Assembly (NCBI GenBank): GCA_020086605.1
Contig: JACBWW010000089.1
Span: 467,534 to 531,533, forward strand
Length of the DNA: 64,000 nucleotides
Source of the DNA: Lanius collurio
Lineage: Eukaryota > Chordata > Aves > Passeriformes > Laniidae
Direction: 5' to 3'
Position numbers and translations under genes: made by a program. This document shows, piece by piece, positions 11,201 through 24,814 of this stretch; position 1 is the first letter of the stretch, and every line of letters starts with the position of its first letter. Below the pieces are notes generated by a model. That model had not been told where the DNA came from, did not search any database, and saw only the letters and a program-made list of their open reading frames with translations.

Positions 11201-14200
11201 TGGTTGGGCAAACCCAGGATCAACATGTCCATAAAATGAGTGCTGGTAGGACTGGGCAGTTGTGTCCGTGCCAACATCTGTAATCCAGCAGTGGCAGATC
11301 CTGGAACAGCCTGCAGAAGTTTGCTGCTCCTTGGATCATCCTCAGTTGTCGTGCACAGAACTGTCACAAGTTTTCTCCTGATATTAATTCCACCTTCATG
11401 AACCTCCTGCCTTTCCAGAATCCTGGGGCAGCATGAGGAGGTGGTATTTCTGAAGAGCTCTGGAGGATGCTTTAGGGATTCTTACAGGAGGGGAAATCTC
11501 CAGCTGTTTCCAGCATACTGTCCATACCTACAGGCCTCCCATGCTGTGCTGTTCAAAGGGGATTTGCTGTACAATGAACTGTGGCTTATGAGTAAAAACA
11601 TTCTGGGGGAGATAGGCAGAAATGGAAAGGACGGAAATAAAATTAGAAATTAGAGATGAAGAAAGGAATTAAACATTAAGTTCTTGGTCCCTTTAAAAGG
11701 GAAAAATTCTTGAAATTCCACCTTTCTATGCAGAAAGTGGGAGGAGGTGATCATAATGCCTCTCTTCAACTTTCCCAGTGTGGGATCCAGCAGGCAGCTG
11801 GGCTGGCAATCAGCTGATAGCCCAGAACGGGGCAGGGACAGCCAAGAGTGAAGCAGCACGTTCATGTCCTGCTCTGTGTCATACTAATTGCATGCAGTGT
11901 ATATACACGTAGGGATGATCCCAGTGTGGCCCTGGGGCTGTTTTGCTTGTGTTCGTGTCACGCCTGACCAACTGTGGGTTGCTTTTTTAGCTTCCTGCTC
12001 TGTGCCTGCTAAAAATCTAGTTTTATCAGACATTGACCTATTAAACCAGTAATTTTAAGCACGGATGAAGAGCCATTAATGTAGTTTCATACCTAAACTT
12101 GGTGTTTCAATACTTTCCCTGTGATTCAAACATCCTGTTGTGGAATGTTCACAGTTTGAAGGCTTGTTTGTTACCTCTGCAGAGGTACCTGCTGTGCCCA
12201 AAAGGGGAGATTTTGTCCTGCCTTTCCCATATACTGCTTGTCAAACCTGTTCCTGAACTGCCCTGAGTTTCTAACCTGGCACAGAGCTCTCCAGGTATTG
12301 TTGGGTTGGTTTTCTCCTGTTGCTGTAATGAGTTAGACTTGCTCACTGGTGGGTCTGATGAGGGGAGAAACCACCAGGAATTCCTGCTGGGGGTTCCTGC
12401 AGCTCTTTGGTCGCTGCATGTTACGAAGAGCACGTGTAGGTTTTCCTTCAGAGATGCTGTTTCATCCTGGTGTCATTTCCAGAGTGCCAGCATCTTCCCA
12501 ACCTTTGGGGCACATGTGGATTGTTGTGGGGTTCACACATGGCAGAGGAGAACCAGAAGCAGCAAAATACCTGAGGTCTCCTAAAACTCTTGAGGAGCAG
12601 CAGAGGCCCTGAGGAATGGAGACTGCTCAGCTTAACTTAGTCTTGCTCCCTCTCTTTAGAGAGCCACGGTGTCACCTGAGCATGTGATGAACTTTCTGAA
12701 TCTCTCAAGTAGGGAAAAAGGATTTTAAATATCCGCATTTGGGTTACTGACTTGTGCTTAGGTCTGAGGAGGGGTATGAGCTGAGCTGGCTGTTTGAAAG
12801 AGCATTAAATCAAGAGTCTGTTAATGATTGAGTAAGCCCATGTAGTAAGGGGGAAATGTGGAGCAAAACATTGTTGCTGTGCAGGTTAGGAGCAGCAAGT
12901 GCTCCAACAGCTCTGCTACCCTTTCTTCAAAAGAATGTGAAGAACTAAAGCAGTTCATCTTCAGATGTGAATCAAAGGGATCTTGGAAGAAAACTCCTTA
13001 GACTAGATGAGATTTTTTTTTTTTTAAGTATTACTGCATGATAGTCTGGGTTGAGATTGACATCTGGAGTGTGAACTCAGCCATGTCTGACAGCAAATGC
13101 CATTTAGCATGACTTTAAACTTAACTCAGGAGGGCTTTATCCTGCTTCCCAGAGGCACTGGGAGTGGGAACATTTTTTGTGCAGATGCTAGATGGATATT
13201 AACTGTGTGATTCATGTAACCTGTAAATGGATCCTTGGAAAAGAAGAAAATAATAATACTGCAAAATATGAGCAAAGTGCACCCTGATAATGGTAATAGG
13301 GAGCGTGTGAGCTGCGTACTGGGCGCTTCAGAGAGGAGTATCAGGTGAGGGAGTGCTGGGTAGAGGCACTTTAGGCAGGTTGTGATCACAGTCTTCCTCA
13401 AAGCCTTTTTCCATACGATGGTGAGAGTTCAAAATCACACTTTTAAATAATTGTCATAACTCAGTGTTTAGCTGAGGTGGATACTCTGTTTCTGCCCTTC
13501 TCCCTCAGGGCACCCCGACCCTTACTGGGCGCTGTGTCATGGGGTACCCTCTGCTCTTGCTGCAGGGGAAACCAAAAGGGAAAATACTCTATTTCTTTCC
13601 AATAAAAAGAGAGTAAAAAGCAGATGTTTCATATTAAGATATGTGCTTGTTTTTTCCTGAGCCATGCGCTCTCTTTTCTTCCAGGCTACTGTTCCTTGCA
13701 CAGTATCTGCAGCTGCTGCAGGGGAAAAGGTTAAATCATCTCAAAGTGAAAAAGTAAAGTACTCCTTGGGTGGGCTTTCCCTGTTTGAGTTTCAAGCTCT
13801 GGAAGCTGTACCACACAGGTCAGGGTTTGGGAGGAGAGGCTCACGTTGAAAGGATAAAATAGAGTTCTCTTCATGAGCGTCCTCAGCCGAGCTGTCAGCT
13901 CTCTGTGCTCCCAGGCTGAGGTGTCACCAAACCACATCATATGGAATGATTGCTGCTGGAAGCACGTAGTGCAGCTCCATGCTGGGAGTACCACAGGTAC
14001 AGTCAGGGAAAACATCTCCTGAAATTTAATTTACAATAAGCAGAGCTCTATTCCTGATGAGTCAAAAGATTTAAAGAATCTCATTCCGTGATATTCCTGT
14101 GTTGCAAGTAGACTTTACCTGAACTTTTTCTCTAAAAAAAAGAGAGCTAAATTTTCTCTAAATTTTGTATTCTTGTATTATTTGAGGCACTGTTCTGTTC

Positions 14201-15267
14201 CCTTTCATCACAAAGATGGTTGGCATCAGTTTTGAAGCCTTCAGTATTTTGCTGTTAATAAAGTGTAGGCTCCTGTTGTGTGTTAGGGACAGGCAGTTTA
14301 CTGGGAATATCATAGCTTCGTGTGCTGGGATTGCATTGGGCATGACATTAGGTAACTCCAAGAAATATTTGCTGTTTTCCTTTTGTAAAGACAAAATTGA
14401 GATCTACACCTGTTTGCAACATTCCCTTGCTGTATTGGAAGTATGTGGGCTACTCATGAGTTAAGGGAATTGGGAGGGAGATGTCAAATGGGTTTGTAAG
14501 CCGCAGGTTTTTATAATTCTGTTTTTTTACCTTGGTGTGAGCTGATAAAGGCTGTTCTGAGCAGTGCCCAAGTGCAGTGCAGGATAAAGGCTGACTCTCT
14601 TTTTCTTCAGCTGAGCAGAATGAATGTAGATGTCAGCTTTAGGGTGTATTCAGGGAGGAATTTGCAAATTACTGAGTCCAAGCAGGAGCTTTGCTTCAAG
14701 TGCAGTTATGAAGGCATTCATCTTTCTGTCCAGATCTTCCTCAGGCATTGAATGTGTTTGGTTTTGGCAAAAAGACAGCAAAATCTACTCAACAATGTAT
14801 GACTTTTCCCCCTTTGACCCTGCTACTTTCCATGTTTTGAGGGCAGACAGCCTTCATGTGTCATTGAGGTCCTTTCTGCTTAACTGCTGCTCTGCTGGTT
14901 TTGATATCTACTGATAATCAGCAGATAATGTGGCTGATTTATTCACAGCAAAACGCTGTTTATTGAGTCTGTGCAGTCAAAGTTCGTGTCTCTTCCCCTT
15001 CTGCCAAGAAGTGGTTTTATTTACACCTGTCTGACGTTGAAGGGTCAGCAGGGCGTAAGTCAGGTCACAAAACCACCAGTGGTGCATGTGGCAGGACAGT
15101 CCACTCCTGCTGCCCTCAGGTCCAGAGAGGATGAAATGGAGCGCACAGGAGGTGGGGTCAGATGTTGTTCAGGTAGCCAGGGACTCTTGTGGCTACAAAA
15201 GCTTTCTGTGAGTCTGGAGAAGAACTGGGCACACACTCATGAAGAGGCTGCACTGAGTGTTCTTCAC
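8208..15267. other. 7-kb intronic stretch with no recognised gene or long repeat
   Basis: This is the longest repeat-poor part of intron 1. I see only short homopolymers, such as a 13-T run at 13013-13025. Open frames of up to about 115 residues (for example 10548-10895) show no recognisable domain. Absence of CR1 over 7 kb is mildly notable and could indicate constrained sequence, but I cannot test conservation. Confidence 0.55.
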
Positions 15268-15375
15268 AGAATTATAGAATGGCCTGAGTTGGAGGGGACC
15301 CACAAGGATCAGCAAAGTCCATCTCCTCACCTTGCACAGGACAACCCCAGCAATCACCCCCAGAACCTTCAGGTA
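15268..15375 (-). mobile_element. CR1 LINE, 3' fragment (second 3' subfamily)
   Basis: Begins CAGAATTATAGAATGGCC and has the 'caaagtccatctcctcacct' and 'gcacaggacaaccccagcaa' segments of the CR1 type whose 3' end reads 'ccaactcctggccctgcac'. About 110 bp. Confidence 0.75.
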
Positions 15376-15579
15376 CCCAAACTGACTTGGGGAGGCCCAG
15401 AAATACAAAACACTGGTGGAAAAATGCATGGAGAAGTTCAGTATTCTTTCTCTCTTCCTTTCCTTCCCAAACATTTCTGTACAGCTGCTGTTCCAAACTG
15501 GAGGTCAAGCTGGCTGTGCCCTATTCTTTGGTTCACCTCTTTGGCTCTTGGAGAATGTGATGTGAGGTGTTCCACCTCT

Positions 15580-15795
15580 GAATTGGATCATCAAATCCAA
15601 CTCCTGGCGCTGCACAGCCACTCCCACAATCCCACCCTATGCCTGAGAGGTTGTCCAAAAGCTCCTGGAGCTCTGGCAGCCTTGGGGCCATGACCATTCC
15701 CTGGGGAGCCTGCTCAGTGCCCCATAACCCTCTGGGGAAAGAACCTTTTCTTAATATCCAACCTAACCCTCCCCTGACACAGCTTCAACTTCATA
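15580..15795 (-). mobile_element. CR1 LINE fragment, same subfamily as its left neighbour
   Basis: Contains tcatcaaatccaactcctgg, the gttgtccaaaagctcctgga block and tccctggggagcctgctcag, ending near ccctcccctgacacagcttc. Its 3'-most 40 bp are missing. It repeats the sequence already present at 15268-15375, so these are two insertions and not one split copy. Confidence 0.8.
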
Positions 15796-16785
15796 TATTT
15801 AAAGGTTTGTGCTGAAGCTCTCTGGCGGAGTTGAGGTGTCCTGAAGGTGCTTTACCACACACCAGAAATGGTCTGCAGAGACCAGATATTATTCCATACA
15901 GGTGTGGAATGCTTTGATTGAGAGTCTGCTCATGTGAACCTCCACTGATCCAGGACTGATGGGTTGCTTTTCAGATTAAGTCATTTGTTTTTGGAGAATT
16001 ACACATCCCAGAGAATTACACAATCCTGGGTACTGCTAAGCTAGGTTCTCACTGAGCTCAACACAAATGTTGGAGCATCACACTGGCTCTTGAGGTTGCA
16101 TTCCATCATCTCGTGCTGGTGGGAGCTGTTGTACCTTTTCAGCTGTGCTCAATGGTGTGAACACTTTGGAGTAGGGCAGTGTCCATTAGGTTGGAATTTT
16201 AAATATTGTTCTTGTGCTTTAATTTGGGAAGAGTGCAAACACTCCGAGCCTAAAGATGAGAAGCTTTTTTAAAGTGTTACCCAGAGTTTTGTGCTGCTAA
16301 CTGGTAATAAAATAATAATGAGCTGAAGTACAAAAGATGCAAAAACTGTCTGTGTTCCAGCTTCCTGAGAGAACTACAGAGAAGTGGGTTTGTAGAGTCA
16401 CCTTCCCTGCTGTGGCAGAAGCCACGTCCTCCTCAGGGAGCCAAAAAGGGGCTGTGCTGTACCACAGCCACAGAAATCACACCTCCTGGTTCAGGCTGGC
16501 ACATATTTCCCCAGCTCCTGGAGGAGATGAAAGACCTGGTTGTGTACTCCAGGTAGCAAATATCGGCTTGTCACACGATGCCTTCAAGGACGTTAATTTT
16601 TTCTCTCGAACTGAAACAAACTTCTCATCTACTCCTTCCCTTGAAAATTAATGGGAAACACAACCAGCAAAGCTTAAAGTTTCTAATGGAGCCTTGTTCT
16701 CTCACACTGGCAGCTCAAAGAGGTTTTGGGGGTCTTTGTGGCTTCCCCAGCCAGTGTGGTGGTGTTTCTGTGATTCTGTGATATT

Positions 16786-16972
16786 CAGATAATGGTTTAG
16801 GTTGGAAGGAACCTCAGAGCTCATCTCGTTCTGACTCCTGCCGTGGGCAGGGACATCTTCCACTAGATGAGAGCCCTGTCCAGCCTGGTCTTGAATACTT
16901 CCAGGGATGGAGAGTCCACAATCTCTCTGTTCCAGTGCCTCACCCGGAAAAAGTAAAGAATTTCTTCCTAAA
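16786..16972 (-). mobile_element. CR1 LINE, 3' fragment
   Basis: Reads AATGGTTTAGGTTGGAAGGA then gggcagggacatcttccact and tgaatacttccagggatgga. Directly left of it, at 16763-16781, sits a plus-oriented TCTGTGATTCTGTGAT tail, opposite to this copy's own orientation. Confidence 0.82.
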
Positions 16973-19900
16973 GTGGCCTTTGAGGGCTGACCAACATGCT
17001 GCTTGTTGGCCATGTGCTGGGAAGAGATGGCTTTGCTGTGGTTCTGTTGACTGATGCAGAAGGGTTTGTCCTGAATACAGGTGTGTGGGACCTGTGCCCA
17101 GCTCCACACCCCTGAATGCTTCATGTTCTCCTGCCTTTGGCACTCTGGAAAATAAGTAACTCTTCTTGCTGAAGTGCCTGGTACAAAGCAGAGCATCCTT
17201 GTGGAAGGATCCTGTGCAACCCCTGCATGGTTGTACAACATCAAGGCCTGGTCAGGTCTCTCCAGGCCTAAGGCCTCTCTGGAGCCATCCCCTGCTAGGA
17301 CAAGTCACAGGAAATGGGCTCAGTGTCTGGAGATGCTAATTAAGCACAAAAAGAGTTAATTATTTGTGAGAGCTAGAAAGGATCCCTCTTGCTATTCATA
17401 GTTTCACACTTCCTCTTTCATTGTCATTCTTAGTTCTGCCTTATTCTTCCCTTCACCCCGGGACCTGGTCCCTGCATTCTCCATAATGTCAGGCTTTGGG
17501 CATCGAGGCTGGATGGAAAGGGAGAGGCTGGAGCTCATTACCATTACAAACTGGTGCTCTAACCGGGCTGTCCGCATATTCTCACTTGCTAACCATTGCT
17601 TTCTGCTGCTGCCAGAGGTGCCTTTCTGCTCCATGCCATGCTTGCAGCTGAACAAGGTTCCTGCCTTCCCAGCCACGTTTAACGTGGGCAGGATTTCTGG
17701 ATGTGTGGCCAGGGAAAGGATGGAGACCAAGCTCTGCATTTTGAACCCTGGGTTTTCCCACGTGCTGGGGTCACATCTGTGTGAACATGGGAGTCATGTT
17801 TGCTGTGCTTCAGGTCAAAAGCTCTCTTAAAAAAGATCTTGAATGAGGTGGGGATGGATTTTGTCACTTGGCCTTGCCAGTAGGAAGTGGCAGAGTCTGA
17901 CCAGCGTGGGGATTTTCCCACGTTACACTTTGATCCTCTGTAACATGCTGGTCATCTTGTTCTTTGAGCAGAGCATGAATAATGCCTAACCCCCTGGTTC
18001 AAACCTGAACCTTAGGATGGCATGAGATGACTGACTTACCTTTATTCCTGAAGTGAATCATTGTACCATGGAGTGTGTTATAAATAGTCTTCTGTTTCGC
18101 TTCCTTGTTTGGAGTCACCACCAAATGCTGGGTTTGGTGTAAGGAAACTGAGCGAGTTTCTGGCCAGTGAATCCCATCTGGAATTTTTATGCATGGCTTT
18201 TGGTTTTCTTTCTAAGTTTAAGTAGGGCATGTTCCAAGTGGCAAGAGAGCAGAGCTGAAAGGATGTTCAGCATTTAAATATGTGGACTGTCATGTTAATG
18301 CGATGCTCCAGTTCTTTGCCCAGGAGTGGATGACAAGTGACTAAATAAAGCTGCAATCCCTGTTTTCCTGTGAATAGGTGCTTGTCTTTTGCCTTTCTTG
18401 TAGGTCTTGGTTTGGTACAAGTTTGGCTGGTTCTTCCTTGCAGCAGCCTCTGGCCTGGTCAAATAACTTGGAATGACTTCAGTATCAAGTAGAACAAAAG
18501 TTGGCCTTAAATGCTTCACAATAAATTTAATATTGAGGGCTACATTCAGCTTCCTAATGCCTTTTCATTTGAGAGCAATGAGCGTCACTGCTTGCACACT
18601 GGAGTGGTGGCATGTGTTCCTCACACTGGTGGCTGGCTTCATTCCAGAGCTGGTGCTAGATAATTGTAGAGGAGGGTTAATTAATGATAGCTGTTGGGAG
18701 CTCGTGAGGACTTTCGAAGTCTGCTCCAACCCCACTGAGCAATGCTCCAGGCTTCTTGAGGACAGAAGCTATGAACAACATCAGAAGAGCACGGATGTGA
18801 CTTGGACTGGACTGACCACAAGCTACTGAAAGGACAGGGCAGAGGTGGACACCAAATTCCTGTGTGCTTCAGTCAAAGTGATGTCACTCAGCAGCACAGT
18901 GGCTTCAGTCTGTCTTGCACTTCATGTTGAAGAAAGTAAAAATGCTCTCTGGTTTAAGATGTTAATGTGGACCTTCACTGTTACGTTGCTGTAACAGTTG
19001 GAAAAATAAGGATAAAGTGCTGCCTTAACTTGGGGTACCCATTGGGGAGCTGGTTGCTTGTAGCCTGGGTAAGGAAGTCTCCTGTGGTGTTTCAGAAGAA
19101 CCTTCTTTAGATGATAGTCAGAGCTTCTCAGAACTTAGACTTGCTTTTTAAAATTTTCATTTTTATTAGAACTATCATGTGTTTTTTTCCAAAGGATGTT
19201 ACATGCCCAAGTTTTGAGTGTAGAACAGAACAGGCTGTCTCTGGTTGTTTTGGGAAGAGTTACCCAGAAATGTTTCATTTTGGTTAGACTTCCACACCCC
19301 CTGTTACAGTGCACTCCCCCTCAGAAATTTCTATTTGTGCCTTGTGCTCTGGAAGGTGTTTTTTAAGGAAAAAAAATCACAAACAAACAAAAAAAAACCC
19401 CTTTATGCTTCCTTCTGACCACAGTGCCTGGAGCACAGCAGGAGATGGAGCCAGCCCAGGGGTACTGCATCAAAGGTGTTCAGGTTTGGGAACCTGTTTC
19501 CCAAGGTGAGGAAACACAGTTTACCAAAACCAAACCTCCAGTTACTGAAGAGATGGAAACATCTATTTTTTAAGAAAACACTGTTTCTGAACTAAAGTTC
19601 ACATTATTTATTGCATGGAAAGCTATGAATTTGTCCTGATACAGGGTAAGGAAAATGAGCAGTGGGGTTTGGTTCCATTTCAACCCCAGTACTTGGAAGG
19701 TGCCATATCCAGCTGAAGAGAAACAATGCCTTTTTTGTTTTTAAGCAGAATACAGTAAGATTGGAAGTCACTGGTGTGAACTCTTGCACGGACACTTCCT
19801 AAAATGTGCTTTCTTCCTTGCCAGGTTCAGTACAGCTATGAGTGCCTGGCTGCTCTGCTGCTCCCGTGCCCCAGCACTTGCTGCCCTGTGATTTTGGATA

Positions 19901-20047
19901 ACAAGCCTAAGAAGTGAGTTACACATCGTGTGGTGAGTGTCACATGCCTTTGATATTCTGGAGTGTCGTAGCTTGGAGTTCAAATATTCCTTCCTAAAAA
20001 ACCCAAACTCACCTGTGTTTGATAAGAGGCACCTCCCCTATGGAAAC
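16973..20047. other. Intronic stretch with no recognised gene
   Basis: No exon or long repeat recognised. An A-rich segment with interspersed ACAA is at about 19370-19400. Open frames near 17486-17830 and 18473-18829 lack any recognisable domain. Confidence 0.55.
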
Positions 20048-20443
20048 AGGGAGAACTGAGGCTTTTCAACCTGGAGAAGGGGAGGTTGTGTGGACACCTC
20101 AGAGCACCTTCCAGGATCTGAAGGGGCTGCAGGGAAGTTGGAGAGGGGCCATTCATCCAGAACTGTAGTGACAGGATAGGGGAGAATGACTTTAGACTGA
20201 AATAGTGGAAATTTAAGTTAGATACAAGGAAGGAATTGCTCCCTGTGAGGGTGGGGAGGTCCTGGCACAGGGTGCCCAGAGCAGCTGTGGCTGCCCTGTC
20301 CCTGGAAGTGCCCAAGGCCAGCTTGGATGGGGCTTGGAGCAACCTAGGATAGTGGAAAGTGTCCCTGCTCATGGCAGGGGGGTGCAACAAGCTGAGCTTT
20401 AAGGTCCCATCCAACCCAAACTATTCTGTGATTCTTTGATTCT
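20048..20443 (+). mobile_element. CR1 LINE, 3' fragment (about 395 bp)
   Basis: Starts in the late ORF2 part (ctggagaaggggaggttgtg, from the 'LEKRRLRG' region), passes gtgagggtggggaggtcctg and ends with a clear tail TTCTGTGATTCTTTGATTCT. Confidence 0.92.
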
Positions 20444-23400
20444 CCAAATAAGGCAAGACACTAAAAATCCAGTATCTTATCTGGATTATCAATGAAATAT
20501 CTGCCAAGCCTGTGGAAGGATGCTTAGAGACCCAAATACAAGTTGTTCGATTCTTATTCCTTATTTCCATTTTAATTTTTTTTCTCCCCTCTCAGTTTTT
20601 TCAGTATTTTTCATCTGAAGTAACTTATCTGGGAACTTACATCCCTGATTTCCTTTCCCTGGCTTTATTTTTAGAAAGACACGTGTGGAGCTGAGAAGTA
20701 GGTAGCTGCAGTGCTGCTTTTCAGTGGCAAACAAGGAAATTGGGCAGGATTAAAGGCAGGGAGGGTCCAGAGTCTTTTGTGGTGAACTGAGAGCAGTTGT
20801 TGTGTTCTGCATGTGAGTGTTTGAGTGACAAATAAAATAAGGGTCAGGTTACCTGTTCTGTAACAGTTGACCTATGGAATGAGCAGAAAACTCAAAAACT
20901 GAAGTCATTAGGAAAATTTTCCTTTCCAGAAATCAAAAGGAATAGTATTTGTAGGTGAGAGTGTTGGACTGATTCCAGTAGGGATAGATCCTTGGACTTC
21001 ATGAAAATAAACCAGCGAGTGTTCTGGTTTGGTGAGGGTGGTGACCTTTAGGGAGTTCCAGTCCCTGCTTGGCACAAGGGGTTTTTGGGGTGTTCGTAAA
21101 GGATGAAACTGGTACTAGGAGTTCCCTTTCTGAACTCCTGAAAAAGCATTTATGTAGTGATAAACTATTTTTTCCTGTGCAGACTAAGTGATCCTGATTA
21201 AGTCATTGGGGTGTTTTGTTTAGGGCCATAATTGTGCAGCATCCTTTGGGAACGTTGTTTCTATTTTTGGCCAAAGTGATGTGAAAAAACAAATTCTTTT
21301 AAAATTGTAATTTCCATTTAGAATTTTCTCTGTAGAAAGCTTGATGAGCTCTTGCCTTTTGGTAATTTCAGCAGAGGGTGAGGGGTGTGTGATGGATGGG
21401 CCACAGTTTCATCCTCTCAGCATGTTCCAGCCTGGAGGAGAAATCTGGTTCCAATTTGGCTTGATATTGTATCTCAAATAATTTTTGCAGCTTCATTCCC
21501 TAAAACCAATTTGTCTATTTTTGGTGACAGTAGTAGGAGTGTCATTAATTGTTGAAAAGTGCTCAGTTTGAGCAATTGAGGCTCGTTCAGTACAGTGCTT
21601 TAATATCTTCTATGAGCCCAGCAGAAGCTGTGTCATCTGCCTAGGCCTTGCTTCATGATATTTTTTTCTCTCAAAGAGAAACCCCTGCAGTCTAAAGCTT
21701 TGCTGTTGTGATGATGTGGAGGGTTTCTTTTGGAACTGAAGTCACTAGCTTGTTTTTCCCTAAGATGTGTGGGATCTTGGGAAGTTTTTTTGACTCAGAT
21801 AAACTTATTTCCTGAGGTTTGGGTTCATGGCATGCTTTTTCACTTGGGTGAAGCTGGTTTCCTGTTCCTCCCTCCTTTTATCTTTCCGTATTTTTAATTT
21901 AATATTTAAAGAAGTGCTGGTTTTCCCATTCCATGGCTTCCCCAAGTGCTCCTGTGAGCCAGCACTCTGCCTCATGCCATTACTTGTCTGTGTGCGTCCT
22001 CACCTGCGTGTTCCCTGCCTCAGGAGCCCTGAGGTGTGCTGGCCTGACTTCTTCCCAGCCCCAGTGAAACCAGTGCCAGATGCTTCCCTCTCACATTTGT
22101 GCTTCAGAACCAGACATTACCCATGTGAGTGAGGAGCTGGCTCTTGGCACTGCTGTGGTGACCTCAGTGTGCTTGGTCAGCTGCGTCCAGCTTGAGGAAT
22201 TTGGCCTTAGGTGCAAATTTTTTTCCCTGGATGGCATAAATGAGCAAGAGCAACAGCAGCTGCAGCCCCAAGCTGATGTCCAGAGCCAGGGAGACAGCAG
22301 TGAGGGCTGTAGGTGCCTCCTCTGTTGCATCCTAAGAGCAGCCGTGGTAATGTGGAGAAGCCAAAATTTCTTTTTGTACACGGAGCTTTCTAGTTGTATT
22401 AGTCATCCATCAGGCTTCTGGATTATTTAAGTGCTTCATCTCTCCTCAAAAAACAGCAATATCTATTTGTAGGAAGGTACATCGTGTGAAGTGCAGTTCC
22501 TGTATATTAGAGCTGCCTGCTGGAGATGTTCTTGGGAATGCTGCCCCTCCAGTTATGGGACTTGAGGAGCCAGAGAGCCCCTATCACAGATCTGAAATCT
22601 TAAAGGCTTCTGGTTGGTCTTGTGGATGTGAATGGTGATACATTGGAGCTCCTCTCAACTTCTCCCACAAAATCACTCCTCCTGTTCAGCCCAGTGCCGC
22701 CTCAGCTGGTGGATATTGGTCTGCAGACACTGAAAAACCCTGAGGAAAAGATGATCTGTAGCTTTAAGGGAAAATATTCTTCCGTTGGGCAGAGGAGAAC
22801 TCCTGACTCAAATAGGGAAAGACCAAAACCCTCTTCTCTGACTCTTGAACTTGTCCTGGCTTGAACTAAGTCTGAAAGTGCCTAGAGCTGAACTGGTCCA
22901 TTTTTAAGCTGTAAGTCGTCTGTCTGTGCTGTTTGCTGAAAATCTTTAGGACAGTTGGTGGCTAGAAAGTTAATTCCAATGCAGCACAATTATATCCTCA
23001 TAAACTTAGAGAAAACTCAAACATTTATGGGTTTTGTAATGCATGTGTTGACTTCATTGTATCCTAACCCAGAAATTAAACATGAGGTTTCATGTAAGGT
23101 TTTGAGATTCACAGACTGGCAAAACACTTGTCCTTGCTTATGCAGTCTGGCTTTTATGTAACTCATTATTTTTGCTCAAATGTTGCAGATAGTCGGTTTC
23201 CTCTAGCAACAGCCACCAGATGTTTCACTGAACAAGACTTAATTCTTTAAAATTGACCTGTGAGAAATGTGTGAAGGCGAACGGGGAGGCGGAACAATTG
23301 TATGTCAGCGTGATTTCCATTTCCTTGCTAAAATCCCACTGCAAGCCTTGCAGTTTGATTCCAGCAACGATGGATCCTGATTTTTGTGGTAAACTATGAG

Positions 23401-24814
23401 GCCTTTTCCATAGTTTTTAGTGCTTCCATAAATGTGATGCTTGGAGCAGGGGGGGTGGGATCGAGCTGTCTCAAAACAATTAGTGTTACTTGGACAATTA
23501 GCACTGTATGGATTAATTCTATTTGGTGGATGTGCCACCGTGGGAATCCTGCTGCCTGTAGGTCTTCTGTGCTTTGCTAGACTATTTCCTATTTCTCTAT
23601 TTCATATTTCCATGAGAAACCATCTCTACCTCAGTTTTCCAGCTGGGGGAAGAGGTGGCCCAGTGTTTTACTGGGGAACATGGGACGAGTGGTCCTGGTG
23701 GTCACTGCAAGAAGTTCCCAGCAGCTGTTGTCTGTGAAATGTCCCCATTCTGAGGGTTTGTCCTGTCCATCCAGGACCACTTTGTGTGGCAGAAGATTGC
23801 ACAGGGATTCTTTGCTGAGGGTGAATGATTTGTCACCCGGATTTTTGGGTCTGTTGTTTCCTTGTCCAGGTCTGCAGAGACTACATAAATCAAGGCAGAG
23901 CTGTGCCATTTCTCTCCCCCACAAGGATATCTTGCTCCTATTGTGCTGCTGCTTGTGCAGTTCGGACGTGGAGGTGTGCACTGGACAGATGATCTTCAAG
24001 AGAAAATTTATTGGTCTGTAACTAGGGGTACTGGTGATAGCTCTGTATCTGAGAAGTAAGGATTGGGTAGAGGAGTTCAGCTCTGCAGATATTTTCAAGG
24101 TTTTGGAGATTAAAGTATCAACTGGTTTAGGCTAAAGGTGCTTCTGCTGGAAATAAGACTTTTCCAGTGCTGGAAATGCTTCAAAGAGTAGATGCTCCAG
24201 TCTTCAAAATTAGGGATTTTGGTATGTGTTGGACTTTTTTTTGGTGATTTTTCAGAAGTTCTAGGTGTCTGCCACAAAATTTGGGTACCACTTAAGCCAG
24301 AGGTAACTTGAATGTCCTCTTCTTGTAGTAAGATGTGCGACTGGTACTCGAAGTAGCATCCTGAACTCTTTTCCCTTGTGCTGCTTCTTCCAGTTTTGAA
24401 ATTCAGCGTTTCCTGTCCTGTTTTCTCCTGATGGGGTGGTGGAGGGAGGCTGTGCTACATCTCAGTGTTCCAGAAACCTGTGAGGGTGGAAAACGTGGCT
24501 GCAGTTGGAGGGGAAGCTGTTGCTGCTTAGCACAGCCAATGTGTCAAGCATAACACGAATGAGAGCCTTTATGTTCTGGCATTGTTATACAGAGCTACTG
24601 AAAGTTACCCAAGGACAGGGGAAGCAGAACTCCTTGAGTTTGTGTGTTTATTGTGGGGTGTTAGAGGAATCATAAATGTCCAATTGTCCCCAAGTTCCTT
24701 CTCTGTCCAGTTAATGGAGCAACAGTGTGTGACAACCTGTTCCTGCTGGGAGCGATGGTGGCATCTACCTGTGCCTTTCCTTGTGCTGGTTCTGAGGCTT
24801 CTTTAACCTCTCAG
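20444..24814. other. 4.4-kb intronic stretch with no recognised gene
   Basis: Unique-looking intron. AT-rich around 20540-20620 and 21280-21330. No exon, RNA gene or dispersed repeat recognised; the 155-residue minus-strand frame at 23631-24098 has no recognisable domain. Confidence 0.55.

Noticed and set aside
14971..15693. 240-codon plus-strand open frame
   Set aside because: It spans two antisense CR1 fragments and unique intron, with no recognisable domain and no splice or promoter context.
18340..18352. AATAAA-like polyadenylation signals scattered in introns
   Set aside because: Isolated hexamers are common by chance in AT-rich intron and no terminal exon is seen nearby.
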